Counted from the first letter of the stretch, positions 24,866 through 34,217 are shown. The stretch is 64,000 nt of DNA from Thalassobaculum_A sp040219615 (GCF_040219615.1 NZ_JAVJSE010000014.1:62001-126000); one strand, 5' to 3'. The notes: generated by a model not told the origin, from the sequence alone. Program-made: numbers and translations.

Positions 24866-25933
24866 CTATTTCAGGTAGCCGTTCTCCTTCCAGACCGCGT
24901 AGTCGTCGCGGAAGGTGGAGTAGGAGGCCCAGATCCGCTTGGCGTCCTCGTTGCCGGCGATCTCCTCGGCGATGACCTCCTTCCAGGCCTTCTCGAACTG
25001 CGCCAGCTGATCGTCGGTCCAGCGGTGGATGGTCACGCCCTTTTCCTGGTGGAACTTGATGGCCTCGAACTGCGAGGCCTCGCCCTTCACGAACATGTAG
25101 AGGGTGGCCCGGTCGCAGGCGGCCGCCAGCAGTTCCTGGTGCGGGGCGCTGAGCTTCTCGTAGGCGGTCTGGTTGACCAGCAGCTCGTTGATGGTCGACT
25201 GCTGGTGCCAGCCCGGGAAGTAGTTGTGCTTGGCGATCTGGTAGAAGCCGTAACCCTTGTCGGTCACCGGCATCGAGAACTCGGTGGCGTCGATCGAGCC
25301 GAGCTCGAGGGCCGGGTAGATGTCGCCGCCGGCCAGCAGCTGGGTGGAGACGCCGAACTTCTCCATGACCTTGGCGCCGAGCCCGAAGAACCGCATCTTC
25401 ATGCCCTTGAGGTCATCGAGGCTCTTGATCTCGTTGCGGAACCAGCCGGAGGTCTCGGGCGGGGCGATCCCGCAGATGTAGAACCGGATGTTGTCGCGCC
25501 CGTACATCTCGCGCGCCATGGTCTCGCCGCCGCCGTAGCGCATCCACGCCAGGTACTCGCCGGCGCGCGGCCCGAACGGCACCGACGCGAAGAACGCGTA
25601 GGCGAAGTTCTTGTTCACGTTGAAGCCGGGGGTGCCGTAGGCGGCATCGATCGCGCCGCTGGAGACCGGGTCGTAGTAGGCGTTGCCGGGGATCAGGGCG
25701 CCGGGCTCGAAATGCTTGATCCGGAACTCCCCGCCACTGATCTTCTCGACGGTGTCGACGACCATGGTCGGGGTGTCGCCGATGATCGGGATGTTGCTCG
25801 CATAGGCGGCGTGCAGCTTCCAGCGGACCCGCTCGGCCTGGGCGTCGACGACCATCGTCGTCAGGCCGATCGCCGCGGCCGCGCCGCCCAGCACAAATCG
25901 TCCGAGCCCGGAGCGCCAGCGATGGTATGCCAT
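24866..25933 (-). CDS. TRAP transporter solute-binding protein, TakP-like (copy 2)
   Basis: 355 residues, a tandem paralog of the protein at 23513-24565. A signal peptide ends near VVDAQA; the DctP core includes YDPVSSGAIDAAYGTPG and FPGWHQQST, and the C-terminus YAVWKENGYLK matches the other copy's YAIWKDNGYLK. 115 bp are identical between the copies (23914-24028 and 25267-25381). The N-terminal and binding-pocket regions differ (ASNIPIIGDTP against GGKLIVLGEGA), which suggests different ligands or a divided role. The start at 25933 follows GAGGA. No permease genes are adjacent. Three 15-bp-spaced direct repeats lie upstream. Confidence 0.9.
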   Translation of the reverse strand: MAYHRWRSGLGRFVLGGAAAAIGLTTMVVDAQAERVRWKLHAAYASNIPIIGDTPTMVVDTVEKISGGEFRIKHFEPGALIPGNAYYDPVSSGAIDAAYGTPGFNVNKNFAYAFFASVPFGPRAGEYLAWMRYGGGETMAREMYGRDNIRFYICGIAPPETSGWFRNEIKSLDDLKGMKMRFFGLGAKVMEKFGVSTQLLAGGDIYPALELGSIDATEFSMPVTDKGYGFYQIAKHNYFPGWHQQSTINELLVNQTAYEKLSAPHQELLAAACDRATLYMFVKGEASQFEAIKFHQEKGVTIHRWTDDQLAQFEKAWKEVIAEEIAGNEDAKRIWASYSTFRDDYAVWKENGYLK

Positions 25934-25970
25934 GGATTCCTCACCTTCCCGCATTCGCCGCGGAAGTTAG

Positions 25971-26015
25971 TTGTCATGCATAAAGTAGTCATACAGACGA
26001 TAGTCATGCTATTGA
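25971..26015. promoter_or_regulatory. Three direct repeats of T(A/T)GTCAT, 15 bp apart
   Basis: TTGTCAT at 25971 and TAGTCAT at 25986 and 26001 recur at exactly 15-bp spacing in the AT-rich region between the TRAP copy 2 gene and the divergent amidohydrolase at 26197. Regular spacing like this is typical of a multi-site regulator binding region. No regulator gene is adjacent. The repeats are directly seen; the role is inferred. Confidence 0.5.
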
Positions 26016-26196
26016 TTGGAAATAGATTCTAAAGTTGATTCTTGGAAACCATATGATGCGACATTCGCATTAATCATGCCTTGAAACCGGCTTTCACCCG
26101 GGGCGCCACCGAGGTTTGACGGCGTCCGGCGCCCGACGCAAACTGCCGGTCCCGGCCGCTTCGGGCCGCCGCTTCAAATTCTGTCGAGGTAGAGTC

Positions 26197-27651
26197 ATGA
26201 GCCGGACCACGGTGATCCGTAACGCCGACTGGGTGGTGGCCTGGGATCCGGCCGGCGGGCCGGACGGAGCCGGCGGTCACGCGTACCGGCGGGGTATCGA
26301 CGTGGCGTTCCGCGACCATGAGATCGTCCATGTCGGCCCGGGCTTCGATGGCCCGGTCGACGAGACGGTCGACGGTTCGGGGCGCCTGGTGATCCCGGGC
26401 TTCGTCGACATCCATTCGCACCCCAGCTCGGAGCCCGGCAACAAGGGGCTGAACGAGGAACTGGGCTCGCCCCGCCTCGGCCAGTCGTCGCTGTACGAGT
26501 ACATGCCGGTGTTCCGCATGCTGCCGGAGGGGGCGGCCCACGCCACCCGCTTCGCGATCTGGGAGATGCTGCGCAGCGGCGTGACGACTTACTGCGACCT
26601 CTCGGGCGCCCGCGACGGCTGGGTCGAGGAGGTCGCCGAGACCGGCATCCGGGGCGTGCTGTGCCCGATGTACCGGTCGGCGACCTGGACGACGAAGGAT
26701 GGCCACTCGGTGGTCTACGACTGGGACGAGGCCGCCGGCGAACGCGGACTGGAGCGGGCCGTCCAGATCATCGACGAGGCCGACCGCCATCCGTCTGGGC
26801 GGATGTCCGGCATGATGGGGCCGTCGCAGATCGACACCTGCACGCCTGAACTCATCCGGGAAAGCTACCGGGTGGCGCGCGAGCGCGGCATCACCATGCA
26901 GATCCACGCCGCCCAGAGCGTCGTCGAGTTCAACGAGATGACCGGCCGCCACGGCATGACCCCGGTCGAGTGGCTGGACGACATCGGGGTGCTGGCCGAG
27001 GGCACGATCGTCAGCCACGGCATCTTCCTGAACGACCACCCCTGGCTGCACTGGCCGCAGGCCGACGACTTCGGCCGGCTGGTCCGCTCGGGTGCCGCGG
27101 TCGCGCACTGCCCGAACGTGTTCTGGCGGCGCGGCATCGCGCTGAACCATGTCGGCCGCTACATGAGCGCAGGCATCCCGCTCGGCCTCGGCACCGACAC
27201 CTTCCCGCACAACTTCCTGCACGAGATGGAGATCGCCATGGTGGCCGGCCGGCTGATGTCCGGCGACTTCACCAACGCCTCGACGTCGCAGATCTTCTAC
27301 GCGGCGACCGTCGGCGGTGCCCGCGCCATCGGCCGCGACGACATCGGCAAGCTGGAGGTCGGTTGCAAGGCCGACATCGTGCTGGTGGATGCCGGTCACC
27401 CCTACATGCAGCCGCTACGCGACCCGATCCGCAGCCTGATCTACTCGGCCGGCGACCGGGCCGTGACCGACGTCTACGTGCATGGCGAGAAGGTGGTCGA
27501 CCGCGGCACGGTGCAGACCGTCGACATCGCGGCGACCGCGGCCCGGCTGAACGAGTTCCAGCAGATCACCATCTCGGGCGTGCGGCAGCGCGACTGGGCC
27601 GGCCGCAGCATCGACGAGATGACGCCGATGGTGTTCCCGGGCGGCGACTGA
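26197..27651 (+). CDS. Amidohydrolase, TRZ/ATZ cytosine-deaminase-like
   Basis: 484 residues. The metal motif is VIPGFVDIHSHPSSEP (H-x-H), followed by His in ITMQIHAAQSV and IVSHGIFLN, and Asp in LGLGTDTFPHNF. The C-terminal KLEVGCKADIVLVDAGHPYMQP closes the beta domain. This pattern fits deaminases/hydrolases that act on cyclic ureas, guanidines or triazines. The ATG at 26197 follows GAGG by 7 nt. It lies upstream of the hydantoinase and so is a candidate for a preceding or following ring-processing step. The exact substrate is not shown. Confidence 0.87.
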   Translation: MSRTTVIRNADWVVAWDPAGGPDGAGGHAYRRGIDVAFRDHEIVHVGPGFDGPVDETVDGSGRLVIPGFVDIHSHPSSEPGNKGLNEELGSPRLGQSSLYEYMPVFRMLPEGAAHATRFAIWEMLRSGVTTYCDLSGARDGWVEEVAETGIRGVLCPMYRSATWTTKDGHSVVYDWDEAAGERGLERAVQIIDEADRHPSGRMSGMMGPSQIDTCTPELIRESYRVARERGITMQIHAAQSVVEFNEMTGRHGMTPVEWLDDIGVLAEGTIVSHGIFLNDHPWLHWPQADDFGRLVRSGAAVAHCPNVFWRRGIALNHVGRYMSAGIPLGLGTDTFPHNFLHEMEIAMVAGRLMSGDFTNASTSQIFYAATVGGARAIGRDDIGKLEVGCKADIVLVDAGHPYMQPLRDPIRSLIYSAGDRAVTDVYVHGEKVVDRGTVQTVDIAATAARLNEFQQITISGVRQRDWAGRSIDEMTPMVFPGGD

Positions 27652-27657
27652 CGGCCG

Positions 27658-28701
27658 TCACCCGGTTCGCGGTTCGAACACCAGCTTGGGGTTCGGGTCG
27701 CGCGGGTCGGGCCTGATGTCGCCGACCCCGGCGATCGGGCGCAGCCCGTCGTCGCCCAGCTGCGAGATCGACCAGCCGGCCGGATCGAACAGCGCGAGCA
27801 GGTCCTCGGCGGTGCGCCGGTACAGCGCGACCAGGTCCGGGTGGAACTCGACCACGAAGGTCGTCCGCCCGGCCTCGATGATGCCGCGCGCGCCTTCCAG
27901 GACGCCGATCTCGTGGCCTTCGACGGCGATCTTGACCAGCTTCGGCAGCAGCTGGGGGTCGAGGAAGGCGTCGTCGAGCGCCAGCATCGGCACGAAGTCG
28001 TCGACCACCGAATGCGGCTCGTTGCGGGTGAAGCGGGTGGTCTGGCCGTCGAGCTGGGTCGCCGGGTTGCCCTCGAAGCGCGGCATCATCGAGAGCCCCG
28101 AACGGGCCGATCCGCCGACATGCAGCACCCGCAGCAGGTCGAAGCCGTTGATCGTCGCCATCTGCTCGATCAGCGGCAGCAGGTCGCGCTGGATCTCCAG
28201 CGCGAACACGGCGGCCCCGGTGGTCGAGGCGAAGCCGCTGATGTAGCCGACATTGGCGCCGACATCGATGAACACGTCGCCCGGGCCGAGCCGCCCGGTC
28301 ACGAAGCCGATCAGGGCCGCTCCGTAGCGCCCGTCGTGGCCGTCGACCATCTGCTTGAACTCGAGCGACGACTGGTCGTTGAGCGGAAACCGGACTTCGA
28401 TGCCGTTCGGCCCGGTGCTGGTCCAGCTCGTGGTCTTGCCGTAGCGCGCCATGCGCTGCTGCAGCGCCTTCAGGGCGCGCGCCGCGCGGTTCATGAAGTA
28501 GGCGGCCACCGGGTTGCCCTCGACCAGCCGGCCGCGCCGCAGCGTCCGCGACAGGGTCGCCAGCTCGTCGCGCGAGCAGGGCGGCCAGCCGCCGGCCAGG
28601 ACGGCCTGCAGATCGTCCGGCCGCTCGACCGCCCGGCGCCGGGCGGCGTCGCGCGATTCGAACCCGATCAGCGAGGCGACATGCTTGCGGGGGTCCGGCA
28701 T
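27658..28701 (-). CDS. FkbM-family methyltransferase with altered IDVEG motif (copy A)
   Basis: 347 residues. The FkbM domain has the SAM-binding motif GDVFIDVGANVGYIS and, later, the family's IDVEG motif, which here reads KIAVEGHEIGVLEGA (GCC instead of GAC; Asp changed to Ala). The N-terminal 120 residues match those of copy B at 33186-34217 (for example AVERPDDLQAVLAGGWPP against AVEDPGDVSALAGGSWPP), so the two are paralogs. FkbM proteins O-methylate sugars or glycans. Loss of the Asp may make this copy inactive or change its role. Convergent with the amidohydrolase and divergent from the hydantoinase, it splits the catabolic genes. Confidence 0.88.
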   Translation of the reverse strand: MPDPRKHVASLIGFESRDAARRRAVERPDDLQAVLAGGWPPCSRDELATLSRTLRRGRLVEGNPVAAYFMNRAARALKALQQRMARYGKTTSWTSTGPNGIEVRFPLNDQSSLEFKQMVDGHDGRYGAALIGFVTGRLGPGDVFIDVGANVGYISGFASTTGAAVFALEIQRDLLPLIEQMATINGFDLLRVLHVGGSARSGLSMMPRFEGNPATQLDGQTTRFTRNEPHSVVDDFVPMLALDDAFLDPQLLPKLVKIAVEGHEIGVLEGARGIIEAGRTTFVVEFHPDLVALYRRTAEDLLALFDPAGWSISQLGDDGLRPIAGVGDIRPDPRDPNPKLVFEPRTG

Positions 28702-28836
28702 CGCGCGACTATGCCATCCGTACCGGGGGCGCGCCACAGCCGGCCGTCGGCGGCGCCACCACGGCTCTTCCGCCTGACGTGCCGGAAGTGCGAGACTGAC
28801 GGCACAGAAACCCGGAAGCGTGCGCTGGAGGCAGGA

Positions 28837-30297
28837 GTGAGCGAGTTCGACGTGATCGTGAAGGGCGGTACGGTGGTAACCGCGTCCGAGACCATGCGCG
28901 CCGACGTGGGCATCAAGGACGGCCGGATCACCGCCCTTGCGGAGAACCTCGCAGGGTCCGCCGCAAGGGTCGTCGACGCCACCGGCCGCTACGTGATGCC
29001 GGGCGGGATCGACAGCCACTGCCATATCGAGCAGCCGTCCTCGACCGGCGGCAGGAACGCCGAGACCTGGGAGAGCGGCACCCGCTCGGCGGCCTGCGGC
29101 GGCACCACGACGGTGATCGCCTTCTCCAGCCAGGAGAAGGGCGAGGGCGTGCTGAGCCAGGTGAAGGCCTATCACGAGAAGGCCAGGAGGGCCTGCATCG
29201 ACTACAGCTTCCACATCATCGTCTCGGACCCGACCGACGCGGTGGTCGCCGACGAGCTGCCGGGGCTGATCGAATCCGGGCTGCGCTCGATCAAGCTGTT
29301 CATGACCTACCCGAAGAACCGGGTCGACGACCGCGAGATCCTGAGGATCTTCGAGGTCGCCCGGCGGCACGGCGCGCTGGTCTGCGTGCACGCCGAGAGC
29401 CACGACGCCATCATGTACATGACCGAGAAGCTGCTGGCGGCCGGGCTCGGGCAGACCAAGTACCACGCGTGGTGCAAGCCGGCGCTGGTCGAGCGCGAGG
29501 CCACCACCCGGGTGATCATGCTGGCCGAGCTGATGGACCAGCCGATCCAGATCTTCCACGTCACCTGCGAGGAGGCGGCCGAGGAGATCCGCCGCGCCCA
29601 GGCCCGCGGCCTGAAGGTGTTCGCCGAGACCTGCCCGCAGTATTTCGTGCTGACCGCCGACGACCTGGACGCCGACCAGCGCGACGGCGCCCGGCTGATC
29701 TGCTCGCCCGCACCGCGCTCGGTCGAGGACCAGCGGGCGCTGTGGAAGCATGTCCGCACCGGCACCATCGGCAACGTCACCTCGGACCACGCGCCCTACA
29801 ACATCGACGCCCCTGACGGCAAGTTCTGGGCCGGCGACAACGCGCCGTTCAGCCAGATCGCCAACGGCGTGCCGGGCCTCGAGACCCGCATGCCGATCTG
29901 TTTCCACGAGGGCGTGGTGAAGGGCCGCATCGACCTGCAGCAGTTCGTGGCGCTGACCTCGACCAACTCGGCCCGGCTGTTCGGCATCTACCCGCAGAAG
30001 GGCACGATCGCGATCGGCGCCGACGCCGACATCGTGGTCTGGGACGCCGAGAAGAAGGTCCGGATCACCCAGGACATCCTGCACCACGACACCGACTACA
30101 CGCCCTACGAGGGCATGGACGTGATCGGCTGGCCGGCGGTCACCCTATCGCGCGGCCGGGTGGTGTGGAACGAGGGCGAGGTCGACTGCCAGGCCGGCTG
30201 GGGCAGGTTCCTGGCGCGCGGGCCCTACGACTACATCAAGCCGACCGGCAGGTTCCCGACGCCGTTCAACCCGATCACCGGGCAGATCGAGGAGTGA
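28837..30297 (+). CDS. Dihydropyrimidinase / D-hydantoinase
   Basis: 486 residues of the cyclic amidase family. Metal site: H61 and H63 in GIDSHCHIEQP, the carboxylated K153 in SIKLFMTYPKN, H185 in CVHAESHD, and His/Asp in FHVTCEEA and VTSDHAPYN. The family hydrolyses 5,6-dihydropyrimidines or 5-substituted hydantoins to N-carbamoyl amino acids. A GTG start at 28837 has GGAGG 5 nt upstream. The product would be the substrate of the N-carbamoyl hydrolase at 37157-38089, so both steps of hydantoin or pyrimidine breakdown are in the window, though 7 kb apart. Confidence 0.93.
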   Translation: MSEFDVIVKGGTVVTASETMRADVGIKDGRITALAENLAGSAARVVDATGRYVMPGGIDSHCHIEQPSSTGGRNAETWESGTRSAACGGTTTVIAFSSQEKGEGVLSQVKAYHEKARRACIDYSFHIIVSDPTDAVVADELPGLIESGLRSIKLFMTYPKNRVDDREILRIFEVARRHGALVCVHAESHDAIMYMTEKLLAAGLGQTKYHAWCKPALVEREATTRVIMLAELMDQPIQIFHVTCEEAAEEIRRAQARGLKVFAETCPQYFVLTADDLDADQRDGARLICSPAPRSVEDQRALWKHVRTGTIGNVTSDHAPYNIDAPDGKFWAGDNAPFSQIANGVPGLETRMPICFHEGVVKGRIDLQQFVALTSTNSARLFGIYPQKGTIAIGADADIVVWDAEKKVRITQDILHHDTDYTPYEGMDVIGWPAVTLSRGRVVWNEGEVDCQAGWGRFLARGPYDYIKPTGRFPTPFNPITGQIEE

Positions 30298-30337
30298 ACG
30301 CGGATCTGGACCGTGCCGACGGAGGGAAACTCTAGCA

Positions 30338-31837
30338 ATGTCGGCATCTGACCGGAACGAGGAACTGGACCGCTACATCATCCGCCACCTCGACGACCGG
30401 CAGGCCGTGGCGCGTCGCGTTCTTCTGGCGCTGCGCGACGGCGACCTGAACGGACCCGCGCGGAAGCGATACCTCCGGTTTGTCTTCAAGCTGTCCAGTT
30501 ATCTCGACGCTTTCCAGTATTCCTGCGTCTACGCCATTGTGACCAAAGGCCAGGCTCCGGATCCGTCCGGGTTCGGGCGCCTGGATCTGCTCGATCGGCT
30601 GTATCCGGCCCTGTCCGGATGGCTGTTCGATTGTCTGGTCCGCGACAAGCCATCGCTTCCGCCGTTCGAGGGGCTGCAGGGCGCGATGCTGGTCTCGCGT
30701 ATCCTGGAGGGGGTGGTCCGCCACCTATACAGCCTGTGTGAGTTCGGCGCGGCGGAGGCCGTTTCTCGACTTCACGCCGCGATCGACCGGTCCTTCCAGA
30801 TGAAGTCGGCCGACTGGGTGTTCTCGTCGAGCTTCATTCACAACATCGGGCACTTCGCCTACCTGGCGAGCATCATCGAGATGAACCGCCGCGGGCATCT
30901 GACCGGTCAGCCGATCAAGGTTCGAACCGGACCGACGACGAACCAGTTCATGTACCGGACCTTCGCGGAGAGCCTGATCGAAGACATCCCGACCGGGACG
31001 CAGTTCGTCGAGGAGATCAGCGGCTTCAAACGTCACCGGCTGTCTGACGGAACAAGCATGAGGATGAGCGAACTGGTGAGCGTGGCCGCGACCTACTGGG
31101 CGAATGATCGCCCGTTCGCGGCGCTCGATTCCGCGACCGTCGAGCAGGGGGACGCGGCCCTGGCGGAGCTTGGGGTTGCGGCGGATACTCCGATCGTCAC
31201 GCTTCACGTCCGGGAGCCGGGATACCTCCGCGATCATGCCTCGCGAATGGCGCCGCGCGATGCGGACGTCACGAGCTATCACGAGGCGGTCCGCTATCTG
31301 ACGGGCAGGGGGTACGCCGTGGTCCGTCTCGGCGATGAAACGATGACACCATTGCCGGACTGGCAGGGGGTGATCGACTACCCGTTCTCGGGGAAGAAGG
31401 CTGACTGGATGGACGTCTACCTCGCGGCGCGCTGTCGCTTCCACGTCGGGACGTCGTCCGGAATGTCGTTCATCCCGCTGCTGTTCGCGCGACCCGTGCT
31501 GTTCACCAACTGGTCGGCCATGGCGCATGTGGTATGTGCGCCGAACGTGGTGACGCTCCCCAAGACGCTGTTGGGGCCGGACGGGGAGAGGGTCCCCTTG
31601 GCCGAGTACTGCAACCGCTACGGCTGGATCTTCGAGCAGTGCGACGCCGACTTGCTCAAGGCGCGCTTCGTGGACAACACTGCCGAGGAATTGCGCGACG
31701 CGGTACGGTTCGTCGACGCGTACACCGACCCGGAGACCGGAAAGCTCGCCGTTCCGGAGTCCGAGGTTGCGGAAGCCAGGTCCATCTTCGCGAACTCGAT
31801 CCTGAAGATCGCCCCGACGATCGCCCCAGCCGGTTAG
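30338..31837 (+). CDS. TIGR04372 family glycosyltransferase (copy 1)
   Basis: 499 residues. Motifs of the TIGR04372 family are in order: IVTLHVREPGYLRDH, DVTSYHEAVRYLTGRGYAVVRLGDETM, WMDVYLAARCRFHVGTSSGMSFIPLLF and VLFTNW. The GTB-like fold and a conserved GTSSGMS near the C-terminus fit a nucleotide-sugar transferase. A second copy lies at 34514-36031. Members often sit with FkbM methyltransferases in surface-polysaccharide regions, as here. It starts 40 bp after the hydantoinase stop on the same strand. The sugar and acceptor are unknown. Confidence 0.85.
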   Translation: MSASDRNEELDRYIIRHLDDRQAVARRVLLALRDGDLNGPARKRYLRFVFKLSSYLDAFQYSCVYAIVTKGQAPDPSGFGRLDLLDRLYPALSGWLFDCLVRDKPSLPPFEGLQGAMLVSRILEGVVRHLYSLCEFGAAEAVSRLHAAIDRSFQMKSADWVFSSSFIHNIGHFAYLASIIEMNRRGHLTGQPIKVRTGPTTNQFMYRTFAESLIEDIPTGTQFVEEISGFKRHRLSDGTSMRMSELVSVAATYWANDRPFAALDSATVEQGDAALAELGVAADTPIVTLHVREPGYLRDHASRMAPRDADVTSYHEAVRYLTGRGYAVVRLGDETMTPLPDWQGVIDYPFSGKKADWMDVYLAARCRFHVGTSSGMSFIPLLFARPVLFTNWSAMAHVVCAPNVVTLPKTLLGPDGERVPLAEYCNRYGWIFEQCDADLLKARFVDNTAEELRDAVRFVDAYTDPETGKLAVPESEVAEARSIFANSILKIAPTIAPAG

Positions 31838-31865
31838 GCGTCCCGGTCGGTTAGGCCGCGTTGTC

Positions 31866-31884
31866 CGGGCGCTGACGGCGCCCG
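31866..31884. terminator. Hairpin between convergent genes
   Basis: CGGGCGC and GCGCCCG separated by five bases, located in the 59-bp gap between the TIGR04372 gene and the convergent methyltransferase. There is no U-run, but the position suits a shared terminator. Confidence 0.5.
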
Positions 31885-31896
31885 ACGTGGTCAGGG

Positions 31897-33072
31897 TCAG
31901 GGGTGCTCGGTTCGCCGCACGAAGCTCAGGTACTGTTGGCCTCGACCGAAGAATCCGGTGAATGTCGGCAACCCGCCAATCGCGGAGCTCAATGACGGAT
32001 TGCTCAGGAAGGCGCTTAGTTCCTCGAGGCTCTTGCGCGTAACCGCGTTGTCTTCAGTCGCGAAACGGGTGATTTCATCCAGGATCTGCAGGACGTGAGG
32101 AAGGCGATCGTTGGTTCCCCGCGTCTCCATGTCGACGGTGGTGTCGAACAGATCGTCTGCGAGAGCGAGGACACGCGCGCCGACGTCTTCATCCTGCGGT
32201 GGCATGACGACCCGATAGTCGAGGAAGTTCATGATGTTCTTGCGGTACTGATCCAAGAACACGGAATTGAAACCAGGATCCTCTCCCGTCAACGTCTTGT
32301 ACCAACGCCAGTCCACACCGAAGTTCGGTGAGGCGCCGAAGACGTCGAACTCTTCGCCAAGCGCCTCGATGGCGTCCTGGATTCCGAACAGTCTCCCCGT
32401 GTAGGGGATCAGGAGATTGTCGTAGATCCAGTCGGTATGCGACCGGGTCATCCCGCTCAGACTGTCCAGGTGTGGCGCAAAGACCGGCTGGAGGGCGTCG
32501 TGGCGCCGGCGTGCAGGCGTGTCGAACGGGATCAGGCTGTCCGCGATCAGTCGCCGGGCGACTTCCCCGATGAACTGAACGCCGTCAATGCAGGTGACGA
32601 CGAGAACGCCGCCGGGTGCGACATAGCGCGACAACGACCGTGCAAAGGTCACGGGGTCGACCTGAAACGGAATCACGCCTTCGCAAAGAACGACATCGTA
32701 CCTGGCGTCGATCTGGAAATCCTCGATCAGCGACCGGATGAACCGGATCTTCGTGCCGCCGCCGAGGTGTGGCGACAGGTTGCGTCGGCAAGCGCCCAGA
32801 CTGCTCGGATTGCCATCCACAAGGGTGAGTTCAGCTGGCTCGTAGGACAGCGTCGCCAGCGCGTTCTCCCCCGTGCCCGGCCCGAGTTCCAGAACCCGGC
32901 GGCCGCGCAGGGTAATCGGCGGCAGGCCGAGGCTGTGGTATAGGGCGCCGCGACGCCGGTAGTGTGCCGTCAGGTTCGAGATATCCTGGCGAACCGGCGA
33001 GATCCGTTGGCTCATGTAGAAGTTGAGGAACGGGCGATTGATCATGGCTCCGTCGAGGCTCCCGGGCGTCAT
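31897..33072 (-). CDS. Class I SAM-dependent methyltransferase
   Basis: 391 residues. A Rossmann-fold SAM-binding motif (RRVLELGPGTGENALATLS, about residues 58-76) is followed by an acidic loop (TLVDGNPSSL) and motif II-like YDVVLCEGVIPF. The long C-terminal half (from about residue 180) has no motif I recognise. Start at 33072 because GGAGGAG lies just upstream. It sits between a TIGR04372 gene and an FkbM gene and so probably modifies a glycan or its precursor. Alternative: a small-molecule methyltransferase. Confidence 0.8.
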   Translation of the reverse strand: MTPGSLDGAMINRPFLNFYMSQRISPVRQDISNLTAHYRRRGALYHSLGLPPITLRGRRVLELGPGTGENALATLSYEPAELTLVDGNPSSLGACRRNLSPHLGGGTKIRFIRSLIEDFQIDARYDVVLCEGVIPFQVDPVTFARSLSRYVAPGGVLVVTCIDGVQFIGEVARRLIADSLIPFDTPARRRHDALQPVFAPHLDSLSGMTRSHTDWIYDNLLIPYTGRLFGIQDAIEALGEEFDVFGASPNFGVDWRWYKTLTGEDPGFNSVFLDQYRKNIMNFLDYRVVMPPQDEDVGARVLALADDLFDTTVDMETRGTNDRLPHVLQILDEITRFATEDNAVTRKSLEELSAFLSNPSLSSAIGGLPTFTGFFGRGQQYLSFVRRTEHP

Positions 33073-33185
33073 CGCGCACTCCTCCGACGGCTTGATGACG
33101 GCGACCGCCGTGTCCTGATGACCGGGACTCGTGTGACTGCCTGCCGTGTCCGTGCAATCGCGGTAGCGGATCCTGGCATTTCGCC

Positions 33186-34217
33186 TCAGACGGGTTCGAA
33201 GACGAGCTTGGGGTTGGGATCCCGCTCGTCCGGTTGCACATCGTCCATGCCGCTGATCCGAACCAGCCCGTCATCCATCAACTGCGACCAGATCCACCCG
33301 TCGGTGCCGAAGGATGCGGTGAGGTCGTCCGCGCTTCGATCGAACAGCGGGATCAGATGGGCGTGATACTCGACGATGAAGGTTGTCTTGCGCTCTTCGA
33401 TCAGGCGCCGCGCACCGGCGAGAACGTCGATCTCGTGTCCTTCCACATCGATCTTGACGATCTTCGGTCGCATTGCCTCACCCACAAACACGTCATCGAG
33501 CGCCATCATCGGCACGAAGTCGTCGGCAATCGATCGCGGCTCATCCTGCAGCGCGCGAACGGTCTCGCCCTCCAGCCCAGCGCCGAAGTTGATCCCGGTT
33601 CGCCACATCGAAGACAGGCCGCTGCCTGACGACATTCCCATATGCAAGGGCCGTACCAGATCGAACTCGTTCATGGTCGCCATGGCTTCGATCTGTGAGA
33701 TCAGCTCACGCTGGATCTCAACGGCGAACACCACCGCGCCGGTGCTGGCGGCGATGGCGCTCACGTAGCCGACGTTGGCGCCCACATCGACGAACACGTC
33801 ACCCGGCTCGAGATGGGCGATCAGGTAATCCGCCAGCCCCTTCTCGTAGTAGGGGCTGAACTCGCCGGCCATCTGCTTGAAGACGACGGCGGAGGGGTCG
33901 TCGAGCGGAAACCGCACGGTCTTGTTGTTCGGGAGGGTCAGGGACCAGGAAGTCTCCGACTTGTGGCGCGCCGCTCGTTCGTTGAAGAGCTTCACCAGTT
34001 CCCGCAGGCGCCACAGCAGGAACCGCGGCGACAGAATCTGCTCCGGCATGGTTCCCGCGCTCACGCCGAGGGCTGCAATCCGCCGCAGGGCCACCGGGAT
34101 CTTCATCATTTCGGCGCGGTTGTACGGAGGCCAGGACCCGCCTGCCAACGCCGATACGTCGCCCGGATCCTCGACCGCGACGCGTCGCGCTTCCGCTCTT
34201 GATGTGAAATTGCCCAT
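33186..34217 (-). CDS. FkbM-family methyltransferase (copy B)
   Basis: 343 residues, paralog of copy A (27658-28701) along its whole length. SAM motif GDVFVDVGANVGYVS, intact IDVEG motif KIDVEGHEIDVLAGA and the shared end DERDPNPKLVFEP. The N-terminal domain before the SAM motif (about 110 residues) is specific to this paralog pair. Divergent from the second TIGR04372 gene with 296 bp between them. Predicted to O-methylate a surface glycan in the cytoplasm before export. Confidence 0.88.
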   Translation of the reverse strand: MGNFTSRAEARRVAVEDPGDVSALAGGSWPPYNRAEMMKIPVALRRIAALGVSAGTMPEQILSPRFLLWRLRELVKLFNERAARHKSETSWSLTLPNNKTVRFPLDDPSAVVFKQMAGEFSPYYEKGLADYLIAHLEPGDVFVDVGANVGYVSAIAASTGAVVFAVEIQRELISQIEAMATMNEFDLVRPLHMGMSSGSGLSSMWRTGINFGAGLEGETVRALQDEPRSIADDFVPMMALDDVFVGEAMRPKIVKIDVEGHEIDVLAGARRLIEERKTTFIVEYHAHLIPLFDRSADDLTASFGTDGWIWSQLMDDGLVRISGMDDVQPDERDPNPKLVFEPV

